Shown piece after piece: positions 1 through 11,336 of a DNA stretch of 64,000 nucleotides. The stretch comes from Chlamydoabsidia padenii (taxonomy: Eukaryota > Mucoromycota > Mucoromycetes > Mucorales > Cunninghamellaceae). The stretch lies in contig JAIWND010000005.1 in assembly GCA_025330725.1 (NCBI GenBank), forward strand, positions 868,001 to 932,000, written 5' to 3'. How positions within the stretch are numbered: the stretch's first letter is position 1; the number at the start of each line of letters is the position of its first letter. A model generated the notes under the pieces. It saw only the letters and a program-made list of their open reading frames with translations, searched no databases and was not told the origin of the DNA. The position numbers and the translations under genes are program-made.

Positions 1-113
1 CTTGTTTAATCCACCTTCAAACGTTTATATCGTGGGTTCATTGATGGAGTGGGAAAAGAGAGAGAGAGAGAAAAAGTAAGTTTTCGGTGCCTGCCTCCCT
101 GAGCGGACATGAT

Positions 114-126
114 CGGGATTTGAAAT
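114..126 (+). promoter_or_regulatory. CGGGATTTGAAAT promoter element
   Basis: This is one copy of an element (consensus near CGGGATTTRAAA) that recurs in upstream regions across the window. It lies about 300 bases before the ATG at 424. Its function is inferred only from recurrence and position. Confidence 0.4.
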
Positions 127-351
127 TATGCTTCATTTGTCAACCTCGAATACTTATTTTTAGATGAATGGATTCTAACCCATATATCAAGCAAAATGCC
201 ATAAACAGCAATAGGTGGCCTCGAACATTCATTCTCGAATGACTTGCCACGAGTTTTCTCATCTCCGTCGACATGGTGCTTCAAAAAAAAAAAAAAAAAA
301 AAAAAAATGAAGATCGGTTCCCTCTTCTTTTTTGGGGGAGAGGGGCCGAAG

Positions 352-362
352 CATTATATAAG
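352..362 (+). promoter_or_regulatory. TATA-like box
   Basis: An ATTATATAAGG stretch lies about 65 bases before the ATG at 424 and is followed by a long CT-rich tract (about 363-420). This is a common fungal core-promoter layout. Confidence 0.45.
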
Positions 363-423
363 GTTCCTCTTTTTTTTTTCCCTTTCTTTCTTTCTTTCTT
401 TACTTTACTTTACTTTATTCAAC

Positions 424-666
424 ATGCTTCTTCAATTTTTATCAGACTGGAAAATTGATCGACAACCTAACAACAAACGACGACCTTGTCAGCCAAGTAC
501 ACGACGATCATCCTCTATGACTTCAATTGAATCCTTTCAACATTGTGATAATATTGATTGGCATAATAGGAAACAGACATGGTCTTTTGAACAGGATTAT
601 GTTTCCTTTCCCAGTCTTGAACCCATAGAATCACAAGATGATGACTCTCAGCTCCAAATGCTGTAG
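424..666 (+). CDS. small hypothetical protein (80 aa)
   Basis: This is a single-exon open frame of 80 codons. The ATG at 424 was chosen because it follows a TATA-like box and a CT-rich leader, while the upstream in-frame ATGs fall in A/T homopolymer tracts. The product is polar: a basic, Arg/Ser-rich stretch around residues 18-35 and an acidic Gln/Asp-rich C-terminus. I see no signal peptide, membrane segment or known domain. Many AATAAA-like signals follow between about 815 and 875. I do not recognise the family. It could be a short regulatory protein or a spurious frame. Confidence 0.45.
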   Translation: MLLQFLSDWKIDRQPNNKRRPCQPSTRRSSSMTSIESFQHCDNIDWHNRKQTWSFEQDYVSFPSLEPIESQDDDSQLQML

Positions 667-931
667 TGAAATGATGATCCTAATACTTCATTCTAATTAA
701 TTTATACCCTCCATCACCCTCTTTATTCATTCCTATCATATTTATATCATTCTATTATATTCCATTATGCTTTGTATTCCCACCTATATGATTTATATGT
801 TCGCCATTGTAATCAAATAAACAACCATCATTCATTTTATTCATCAAATAAACTACTATTAATCATATACTAATAAAGCTAGTTAACTATACTAATGTTA
901 AACATGGTTGATCTTTGTAAAGTGGATTAAT

Positions 932-2600
932 TCATATGTGGCGTCGGATTGGTGGGGGGGGGGCTGGTGTGAAAGATGTGCCGGGTACCCTTGGTGATTG
1001 TTGGTTATAGGCTTCCGGAAGTTCCTGATCAGGTGAAGGTGTTGATAATAAATCTATGGTGATTACTTTGATAGCATCCATATCATATGATGGAGAACCG
1101 GCCCTGATGAATACCGTCAAGATGTTGGGATAGTTAGTGTGTATTGGTGCAAAAGATAAAGGTTGGAGGACCAGACCAGGCCATGAGGATATTGTAGCAT
1201 CGTGATCGTGAGCAGTTTCTTGAGTAACAACATTAAGAGTATATCCAGTAGAGTACTGAGCTTCATCAGAGTTTGTGTAATCCTGAACAGAGTGTGCCTT
1301 GAACCATGTCGAGTGTTCCATAGGAATATAAAAGTGATACCATCATCTTGAGTGTTGCCTTGATCACACCATTAACAATCGATGAGTATTCCTAGCCAAG
1401 ATGAATGTCATATGATAACATCCGAATAGTTCTTCTGTTACATTATATAGAGCCAGGTGGAGATGTAATTCTGATTTCATTGTACCAATATCGTGTAATG
1501 TAGTTTCCGGTGTTTTCTATTTCATTGTAATCCACATTCATGGTTAATTGATCGAGTCTACACCGATTAATGTCGACTTTTGCATTATGCGCCGAATCGT
1601 ATAGTCTATTAAAAGTCCGTTTGTTTCATAACCCACCACCAAAGCTATACTGTATGTGATCTTTGTTTGGTTCTTGTGATCAGATGTTGTTGTTATTCCC
1701 AATCTATTGTCATGTGCTGTGTTGATGTGAAGAGGTGTTGATATATCGCTTTTATGGTAACTTCATTGTGCATGATATTCAAATGTTGCAATGTCGAATC
1801 TAGATCGTTGTTTAAGATAATAAAATGTATGAGTTTCATGATCGATTCTTCTTTTTCTATCCTTTTTTTTTTTTTTTTTTTTTAATTTTTAATTTTACCC
1901 AAATGAGACTTCGGAAGAAAAACGGTAGGGTTTGTCCATTTTCTATAAACCTTGAATCTAATATGGACTAGGCTTTTATCACCAGCACCAATTGAATACA
2001 ATCTTTTTGGATTGTCTTCGTTAAACCCTGTTTGCAAATCCAAATAGATATGGCATCGCCAGAAGGAAGAAAAGCAATACAATCATGAAAAAAAAAAAAA
2101 GAGAGAGAGAGAGAGAGAGAAAGACGCGATGAGTAATTCTATGTTATTGTATCCCCACTATATTTTACCCTGTTTCGGTATCGCCTTCAACATCTTGGTC
2201 TTGAATAGAGGTTTCAACTTCATAGTTAAAACAGTACAGGAAGCCTTTGGTCGATGTCAGAATATGGATGTACCAATTTGCTGTACTGGTTGATTTGGTT
2301 GTATACACAGTAAGTTGTCGATCGCCAGTAGCCCAAAAAAGGTGATAAATAGTTACAGGTCAATTATTTGCTGACATACAGATCCAAAAGGCGTCTATTT
2401 CCGATTCGGATATTGATGGATCCATACAAAGAAGTGCCAAGTTGCACTAATTGTTAAATGTTGAGTAGTGTGATACGATTTCATATACTGTCTTCGCTGT
2501 TGTATACCCGAATCGTGTTGTCGGAAAGAAGAGCGTTGTCGCTAATGACCGTTGTATACACATATCCATTGTTATCACTTGTCAAAATGAAGGATCTATA
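932..2600 (-). pseudogene. decayed gene remnant, family not recognised
   Basis: Several minus-strand stretches look like former coding sequence interrupted by stops and frameshifts. The 3' part (932-1321) is a 129-codon open frame. Translation just upstream gives plausible protein again in shifted frames around 1330-1480. Further pieces occur at about 1882-2080 and 2160-2580, the latter rich in Thr/Ser/Tyr like a beta-sandwich or propeller. I could not join them into one frame with plausible splice sites. A CGGGATTTAAA element at 2780 sits where the promoter of such a minus-strand gene would be. It could instead be a fast-evolving gene that I failed to splice. Confidence 0.35.
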
Positions 2601-2779
2601 ATGTACAAAATAAGTTTGGTTCGTAAACATTTATAAACATGGTACAAGTTAGAATATTGCTGTCATTACCTTGTTGTTGTCCTTTTAATCCTTCTGCTTT
2701 AGTCAGTTCAACTACATAAATAAATAAAAAAGAGAGAGAGACAAAGACGAAAAAAGTAGGTTGATGACCAAAAAATGGA

Positions 2780-2790
2780 CGGGATTTAAA
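2780..2790 (+). promoter_or_regulatory. CGGGATTTAAA promoter element
   Basis: A copy of the recurrent element lies upstream of the decayed minus-strand gene. The rest of the interval 2601-3011 holds AT-rich spacer with AGAG, ATGATG and GTGT simple repeats and no supportable gene. Confidence 0.35.
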
Positions 2791-3011
2791 AGTTTTATTG
2801 GCGAATACTATTGGTCAGATTCTTTTTACATGGAAGGGTAATGGAAGGGGCTAAAAGTACATGAAGATAATACATATAGGAGTATGATGAAGGATAAATG
2901 GTAATGATGATAATGTTAATGTTAATGTAAATGATGATGATGATATAGAGTGTGTGTGTGATAATAGAAAGGGATAAAAAAAAAGGGGGGGGGTATGTGT
3001 AGATTTCTATA

Positions 3012-6000
3012 CTAATCCAGTGCTGGTACCATTTCTTCTTTCAAGCTTGCCAGTCGTTCCATCCTTTGAGAGCTTGCTAGACGTTTCGATCCACTTCGAG
3101 GTCTTTGTTGAGGGACCGTGGGTTGTGTGTCGATTTCATTCTGCATGTGTTTCAACAAGTCTTCGGCCAGGATCATAACAGATTCGCTTTTGGTTTTTCG
3201 TCGTTCGCGAAGAGTATTGCGCCTGCTGCGTTGTTTTGTAGCTGTCGCCATTTCACCAGATCGTAGTCGCTCCAGTAAATTGTCCATAATGTGTTTGTCG
3301 TCTTGACCTTCAGTTATTGCTTCAATGCTCTGTGCGCCCGATCTAGTCTGTTTGAGTCGTTCTTTGCGTTGTTCTTCGTACCGTCTTGCCTTTTCCACTT
3401 GTTCCTGTTTCTTCCGGATAGTATCGAGATCGCTCTTGGCTCTCTATAGGTTAGTAATAAAGAAGAGTTAATACAGCCATTACAGTTGATGGGGCTATTG
3501 GTCACTTACTTCCCAGCTTGATGTAAATGTCTTGAAGATACTGAAGAATTCATCAGGTTTCATATCGCCAGGGTTTTCGCCAAAGTAGCTGACCACATCC
3601 TTGTAGGCCACATCCATTGAGGTATATCGGACTTCCAGCTGATCGAATTTTTCAACAGAAGTATCCCGGAAGCTGGACATGACACGTTCAAAGTTATCAC
3701 CTTCAGGAGCCACATAATCAGCACCATAATGTCGATCCAATTCGTATATGATCTGTTGAAGTCCCACCCGCAGTTCGTTATAATCCTTTATCAAGTCTTG
3801 TATGGTGACTATAATGATACAAAAGTGATTAATAAGTCTGCCATCATCCTCCCCCCACCCCCCCTTTTTTTTTCTACTTACCACGACAAGCTTCACCACA
3901 AAGTTTCAAATCCTCCAGGAGTTGGCTACTTGTGTTGTCAAACTTGCTTTCCATCGTGCTGATCAAAAAGTGGAGTAGGGTTGATTCATTGTTCGAGGCT
4001 TTGGTGTCCACTAGTTTGTTGATACTGGCAATTCGTATACCAAAGGCGCCACCTTGGAAATTGGTCCCGTTCAAAAAGTTACCAACCAACAAAATGATCT
4101 AATATACACATATGATATTAGACACACAAGTATATTCCCCCTGCTTTTTTTTTTCTTTACTTACGTTCAAGAAGTCTCTAAATGCTTGAGATTCCTTCAA
4201 CGATGTGGATGCTTCCATTACATTAGACATATTCTAGTTATTGTAAAAGACAATGATGGTTAGTTTATGATGTTAATCTTATTTACCGTATTGTTACTTA
4301 CGCGCCCAAGTTGAGTGATCTTTTCAGTAAAAGTCACCTTGAATAAGATACAGTCAATGCGTTCTTTAAATCGATCAATAGACATGATCTAAAAAGAAGT
4401 ATAAAAGAGAGTTAGTATGAGTCCCCTGATTTACAATCAAGTGTATTTATACTTACTTCGGCACAAAAAGCGTCAGGCTTTGAAAGATTTTGGAGATCCT
4501 CTTCAGAAGCAGTTTTGAGGAAGACAGATAGTTTACCCATTTCTTCAGGAGTCGGCGCATTGAACTGGAGGTTGCGAAGTAGAATTTCGGTACAAAACTT
4601 TTCATCCACAGCCAGAATTTTTTGCTTGATTTCATTGAATGGTATATGCTTGCATTTGGCCAAGATTGCAATGTCTATGATACATAACAAGTAAGATTAG
4701 TTAGTCATTCCATTCCATAACATCTACTTTTTTAAATACTTACTTATGTTGTAAGCTTTTCGAGAGTCGATGATGTTGATTTCTTGTTTCTTTTCCTGGA
4801 TCAGCTTCTTGGGAGTTGCTATCACCTTTTGCGCAAAGAGTTCTTCCATCATATCAAAGAGACCTTCAGCATCCAACCTTGATTCCCATCCAGATTCAAT
4901 ATCATCACTTGATTCCCATATAGTAGATTTGATTTGCTGTATGTTGATTTTTTGCCATTGGAGAGCCCGGGTTTTGACATTAGGAAGGTGTTTTACAGTT
5001 TTCCTGGTGACCATGTTGAGTGGCGGAGCTGGTATTGCTGGTCCCCCTGGAGGAGGAGGAGGAGGAGGAGGAGGAGGAGCTGAAAGAGCCGCATTATCGT
5101 TGTTGATATCAGTGGTTGAAGAAGATACCCTTCCAGGTGCCGGTTTATATGATTTCCGTACTTCGTTGTTCTTGGCTTGTTGTTTGATGGCAGCAGTAAA
5201 TGATGATGCTCCATTCAAAGATCCCGACATTGATGGTAATGGAGGTGGTGGTGGTGGTGGAGGAGGTGGTGGTGGCAGCGGAGGAGCACCAGTTGATGAC
5301 ATTCCCGGCATTGGTGGAGGTGGAGGTGGAGGTGGAGGTGGCGGTGGTGGAATACCCGTTGATGAAGCTCCAGTTGTTGGTTGAGTCGATGATATAGCTT
5401 TAGTTGATGTAGATGAAGGCACGTTTTCATGATCCAATAATACATTCAATGTTTCTGATGTTGATTTGTTTGATTCATCTTGAGTATTTGTACTTTCTGT
5501 CAAAGGTGATGTTGGTGATCTTGTCGTATTGATACCCGAACTGCCGTTCCCAAATGGTGTTGAAGTTGATGTTGTTTGGACTGGAGAGAATGGTGCACCA
5601 TTAGAATCTAGTCCATCCTCTGAAGACAAATTGGACAAGTTGAGTGATGATGAGGACATCGAGTCGATTGATTTCAGTGAGTCGGATCTGTCAAGACCTT
5701 CAATGTGGACTTGACGGCGTAAAGGTTTTGGACGACGTTGAGCAGATCCCATCAAAGGAAGAGTACCAGGAAATACAAAGCCATTCAAACTACTACTTGA
5801 CCCAAATTGCATAGCCAGCTGACTCTTGAATTCTTCGGATAGTCCAATTGCCATCGATTTATGACTGTTGGTATCGGGTTCGTTATTTTTGTTGCTGTCC
5901 ATACTACCACGTTTTTGACGTCCTTCCAAACTTTCTTGGGCCCGTATTCGACCCACAGCCTTCGCCAAATCCTTGCGGTGGAGTATAATTTCATCCTTGC

Positions 6001-8756
6001 CATCGTTTTTGTCCAAGTCATCAACCGCCTTGTAGAAGATATCCAATTGTGATTGTGCCTTTTCCAAGTTCTTTTCATAGTTTTCTTGTAGGTCCCGAAG
6101 TTTCCCTTGTAGTGTTGAGATGGTATGCCTTGACATTCGAAGTAGATCCTCCAAAGAAGCAGTTTTTTCCTTGAGTTGATTCACTTGAATAGCATCTATT
6201 CAGTTGAAAGAAAAAGAAGTATGTATTAGCATTTGGTTATCCTTTTTTTCTTTTCTTTGCTAAACTCTTACCACTGCCACCATTTTCGGAGAGTTGCGCT
6301 TTCAAGTCATCCCGTTCTCGTACGACATCATCATACATATCTTTTAAAGACTTGATTTCCTCCAGGGTTGCTTGTAGCTGGTCTTGATCTGCAAACTTGT
6401 CCACCAAATGTCGTACTGATGTGCCATAAGAGTCTGAGAAGTCCTCCACCAAACCTTTGTGATCCAACACCACCTGAGTGATCAAATTGTCGATGATTTG
6501 AAAGTACCGAGATTTGAGACCATGTTCTTCTTGTATTAGTAGCATATGTTGGAGGCAGCTGAGAAAGAAGTCGTAACCACGAGAGCCTTCTACGCTTGAT
6601 AGGACACATTCAAAGACATCGCGGGGATCATTCATGTTTCGAAGGACCTTTTCATGGTAGATTTCCATCATTTCATCGTGATCGTTTTCGGACCATGACT
6701 TGTATTCTTGAATTTGTCGATCCACATGGTCGCTGTCGAGTTCCGCCATTCTTTCCATCACCCGTTCCAATCCAGAGGCATGTAATTGATTTCGCAAATG
6801 AATACGAACCTCGGTGTCATCTACCACGTTGATAATGGCATTGACAAGGATCATGTTATATAACTAGAAGAAAAATATTAAATGTTTAACATCTTTCATC
6901 CAATCATCTTTGGTTATTTTTTTTTCTTTTAATATAAACTTACCGCATATTCAGCCAGTTGACTGTCCGCCGTATTTCCATGGGATCCCAATCGTTTAAA
7001 GTCTTCGCTTGCTCCAACCATACTTCCCATGCGCCCACGTCCACCCAAGGAAATATCCAGTTCCCTTAACCACAAGTCAAATCGCCCCAGTCCCCTGGTT
7101 GTATCCCGCATATGATCCAAAGCCTTGAGTACCATTTCTTGACCAGTCGGGACTTGGAAGTAACAAAGGAAGACCAACACTTCACATACCAGTCGTCGAG
7201 TAGCTATAGATGGTGATACAATACAGTTGACGATTTGTTGAACACAAGGAGGATGTCTGAGGGCTTCTTTTGCACCGACCTGTATTCATAATACAATATG
7301 GTTAGATCAAAAGTTCCCAAGGTTTCCACACAGAGTATCTCCTTTTTTTTTTTTTTTTTTTTTTTTTTTGTTCGCTTACCCTATTGTTCAGCAATGCCTT
7401 GAAACATTTGAGTAGATCTCCTTCAATTTGGATTTCAAGATCGCGTCTATTAACAATACAAGTAGTTTTAGTATTGGATACCCTTCCCATTTTGTTTCAT
7501 TTGCCAGCAACAACTTACTTTTGTTTGATGCTGTTTAGATTAGTAAGTGATTCAGTGACAAGCTGTAAACCCCGCATTTCAATAAACTGTCGGACCCAAC
7601 TATACATAAAGTTAAAGCAAAGCATAAAGTCAATATTCCATGTATTCCAATCCATATCATTCTATTATCCTTTACCTGAGAGGCATAGTACGCAGTCCAA
7701 CAGCCAAGTGAGCGATCATTTTCCCACTGATCACCTTTTCCGACATCTTCTTCACAAAGTATTCCGGACTGTTTTCCACCTCCTTGTTCTTGTCAGTAGT
7801 TCGTCTTGAAGAAGTCGATGCAGAGGGAACGTTGGATGCATTACCTACTTCCGCCTGTATATCTTGACTAACCATTAACCGTTTCTTGTCCATAGTGAAG
7901 CCAATCATGACGTTTCTTGCAGCAGGATCATGAATGCCTCTTCGTGTCTATAATTAGAATACAAACAATATGAGTAATTACTTTGTCACTTTTTTTTTGC
8001 CCCTACCCCTGGAAACATCATCCTCTGTTTCTCCTTTTTATTTTTATTTTTCAGTCCGACTTACCAACATTTTTTCAAAGAGTTCTTCAATTTCGGCGTC
8101 ACTTAGTTTTTCCGGATGAGTGGCCACAATGTCAGAGTCGTTACTTGGTAAAGAATATGTCGCTGAGGATTGAGAGCTTCGTATAGAAGAGTTTTCACCA
8201 CGACCTAAGAAGAAGAAGGGATAGGGTTAAAAGACAAAGAGATATTAGATTTCATTGGTTGCATACCTGAGAAGTAATCGTCGGTACTTGAAGAAGCGAT
8301 AGAGTTGTATCCACTGTGTGTGTTTGTATAAGGAGGACTACTGGGGGCTTGATTGGTAGGAGAATGAGGACCATGATTGGACGATCGTTGAGGTATAGGA
8401 GTAGAGATGATTGGTGCCGAAGGTTCAAGACGCCGCTTGGGTTTCGATTTTCCACGTACAAACATATCCATCACAATCTATGATAGCCACTGTTATCTAA
8501 GTCTATGTTTTGTATGTTTATAAAGGAAAGGATAAAAAGTTGAAGTAAAAAGGAATGGGGAGGGCAGGGGACAAATGTAGTTTTAAAAAATAAAAGAGCG
8601 AAAGAGAAGCAAATTAATCAAAAACCTGTAGGTGGTACAATTTGTTCAAAAATAAAGTGTCGGGATATGAATCTTATAACAGTATGCGGTCGAATGAAGT
8701 AAAGTTACCACATATTGAACAACTAGATATAGTATCTTTTTCATTTGACTTACCAT
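3012..8756 (-). CDS. diaphanous-related formin (about 1491 aa)
   Basis: This protein nucleates and elongates linear actin filaments under Rho-GTPase control, for polarised growth and the septal ring. Coding exons: 8754-8756, 8267-8477, 8065-8204, 7676-7947, 7519-7599, 7380-7446, 6944-7279, 6272-6863, 4744-6195, 4457-4674, 4302-4388, 4165-4233, 3882-4098, 3510-3808, 3012-3443. They sum to 1492 codons including the stop. Domains in order: a GTPase-binding segment (about 100-210), an FH3 armadillo-like region (to about 540), a coiled coil (about 570-670), and an FH1 region with several runs of 10 or more prolines (about 840-960). Next come FH2 (about 965-1350, with the GNFLNGTN motif) and a C-terminal DAD with core MDNLLERLRSG near 1401 and a basic RSRR/RERRK tail. 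The full GBD-to-DAD layout implies autoinhibition. The first coding exon seems to be only the ATG; if that splice is wrong, the protein starts at 8471. Confidence 0.93.
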
Positions 8757-8973
8757 TGCGACGAGATAGAGGGAGGAAGGAAGAGAAAAAAAAAATGTGA
8801 TTAGTACAAATTAGTAATGATGTATGTTATACTACAGCTTATCATAAAGACCTGAATAGTTCCAACAGTCAGTAAAGAGCAAAAGCAAAGACTGAAAGAC
8901 GATAGTGCCCGTCTCTATTACTTGAAGTATTTTCCTTGACTCAGTGTACCTGATGTAGATCATGAAGCAAGTT

Positions 8974-8984
8974 TTTAAACCCCG
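8974..8984 (-). promoter_or_regulatory. promoter element (TTTAAACCCCG on plus)
   Basis: A copy of the recurrent element lies about 220 bases upstream of the formin ATG. The remainder of 8757-9345 is AT-rich intergenic sequence. It has a TATA-like CTATATAACC near 9226 and a short repeated TTTTGCATTGAT around 9127 and 9198, with no supportable gene. Confidence 0.4.
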
Positions 8985-9345
8985 CGTTTCCCTTTTGTTG
9001 GCCAGACTTTTGATGATGAGCACTTGCAAAAAACAGAATGGATGAATTGAGGAGAATACACTGATCATAGTAGTATTTCATTTAGTATACTTCGTTTAAT
9101 AGTTTAAGAGAAATGATATTGAACACATTTTGCATTGATGATGATGATCAACGCTTCTAAGTGTGTTAATCATGCGAATCACCTATCGGAGATCTTTTTT
9201 GCATTGATAATGAGGATGTATTAATCTATATAACCTTGGCACTAATCATCACACATTCATTATTTGTTTGTTTACTAAAGAAGAAGAAACAAGACAAGAG
9301 AGATTAAAGTAAAAAAGGGTAAATTTTATTTATTGATTATGATAA

Positions 9346-11294
9346 TTAAAGTAATCGAGATTGTAAAGTATTGCGTTTCTTGTTTGGAGGTTGAGGTAGG
9401 AGTGTCTTCTTTTCTTGGCTGTTCTTGTCGAGGGTCAGTTTCCGTTTGACTATAAAAGAAAGGCATATGAGAATGGTATTAGTCTATATAACATGAGATC
9501 AAATATGTTTTTGCTTACCTTGTCGATTACTAATGTCATTTAAAGCTGGCTTTCGAATTTCTAGGGCTTGCTTGACCGACTTTGGGTTTTCCAATGTTGT
9601 TGGGGCCACTGGTGAAGACATTGATGAGGATTGGAGCAGAGATGGTGTGTTATTTGATTCAATTTTGATGTCAAGTATAGGAGAGTCCTGGGTAGCCGCA
9701 TGTTGTTCGTCCATTGTTGCTGATTGTGAATTTGATGTTATTGTTGGCGTTGTTGCTGCCAGTGCTGACGATATCACATTTTCTAATCCGTGTGTACTGT
9801 TGGCGAGTTGCGTTTCCAAGGCCAAACAAGAGTCATCTACAATCGATTGGTTTTGTTCTACTGATTCCTGAATGTGTCGTTGTTCTTTGGTTGATAAATC
9901 TTGAAGGCTGGCTACACTTTCTTGAATCTAAATTAACGAATGGTAAGTGACATATATATGACATTTGCTACTTTCATGTTCCCCACCGCATTACCTTTTT
10001 TATTTTGCTTGATTGCTGTTGTGTATGTTCTACAAATTCATTGACCTGTTGCATTCGTTGGTTGTTGCTGTTTAGACTAGAGGATAGAGCCATTTTGAAT
10101 TGATGTTCAAACAATTGGAGCTGTAAAAGACAAAAAAAGTAGGGGTTAGGGATAATTAGCAGTATAATGATGATAGGTCTAGAGATAGAAAAAGGATATG
10201 ATTGCCACTTTGGTTAAGTTGTCCACGAATATCACCAGTAATAGTATTCAGTCTACCAGATCGTTCTTGTGCCAGTTTACCCATAATCTCCACCATATAA
10301 TCCGACACCATGCCCACGATATTTTGATCTTCTTGTTGGTATTTGCTGTGTTCCCTTTCTATATAAGTTTGAAGCATTTCGTAGTGTTGTTTTAATGCTG
10401 CTAGTTCTTTGGTTACAGTTGATAGAGCATTGTCACGAAGATTCTCCGCCAATTTTTGCTGAGATGCGAGATATTCTTCTTCACCAGAGACATGTTGATG
10501 TATTTCTTGTTCGTAAAACTGACCCATTTGTTCGATCTATGCAAATAGAATGATGAGTATAACATTGTTGTTATTTGTTTCATGTAAAAACATACCTGGG
10601 TCTCAAATTCATGAATACCATTCTCTAATGATTTGAAGCAGCCATGTACTTGGTCCTTTGCTTTAGTGTTGTGTTCCATTATGCTGTTTTGTAGTGATTG
10701 GCGAATAGTATCAATCTTTGCTGTCAGATCACGTTGATTGTTAATGCCGCCAGTCGCCAACGAATTCATAGTATCAGTGCAATGATTTAATGAGTCGATA
10801 TTTTGTTCAATGGTGTCTTCTACTTCGGCCGTATACTAAAAAGATAAAGAGTTGTTAGCACCAAAACTCAATACCTTTGTTTTCGTTTATGTTTGCCTTA
10901 CTGTTGTCATTTGTTTTTGAAAGTCCTGGAGTTGCTGCTTCAATTTCAAGTCCAGATCTTGTAGTTTGCGCTAAAATGTTGTAGAAGGAGTAGTTAGTTA
11001 AGTGTATTGTCAAGTTTCTTTTCTAGCCTTTTTCTTTTTTTGAGATACTTTACCTTGGTCAAAGTGAGTTGAGAATCTTTTGATTGTAGTAATTTCTTCA
11101 TATCGTCCAATTCAGCTGTGCGTTCTTCCAAAGTCGACCTAAGAGTATCAACATCACGGCATAATTCTTCCACTCGATCGGATTTGCTTTGCTTTTCGTC
11201 CACCAACATATTGTAAGTTTCTTGTGATAGATAAATGCCTTTTTGTGCCCGTGTAGCCTATTAAGGGGGGGGGGTTAAAAAAAGAGTTAGTATC

Positions 11295-11336
<42 letters not shown>

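Noticed and set aside
4770..5384. 204-codon glycine-rich plus-strand frame
   Set aside because: It is the antisense shadow of the formin polyproline FH1 region.
8832..9068. 78-codon minus-strand frame upstream of the formin
   Set aside because: It lies in the formin promoter, contains the recurrent promoter element and has no recognisable domain.
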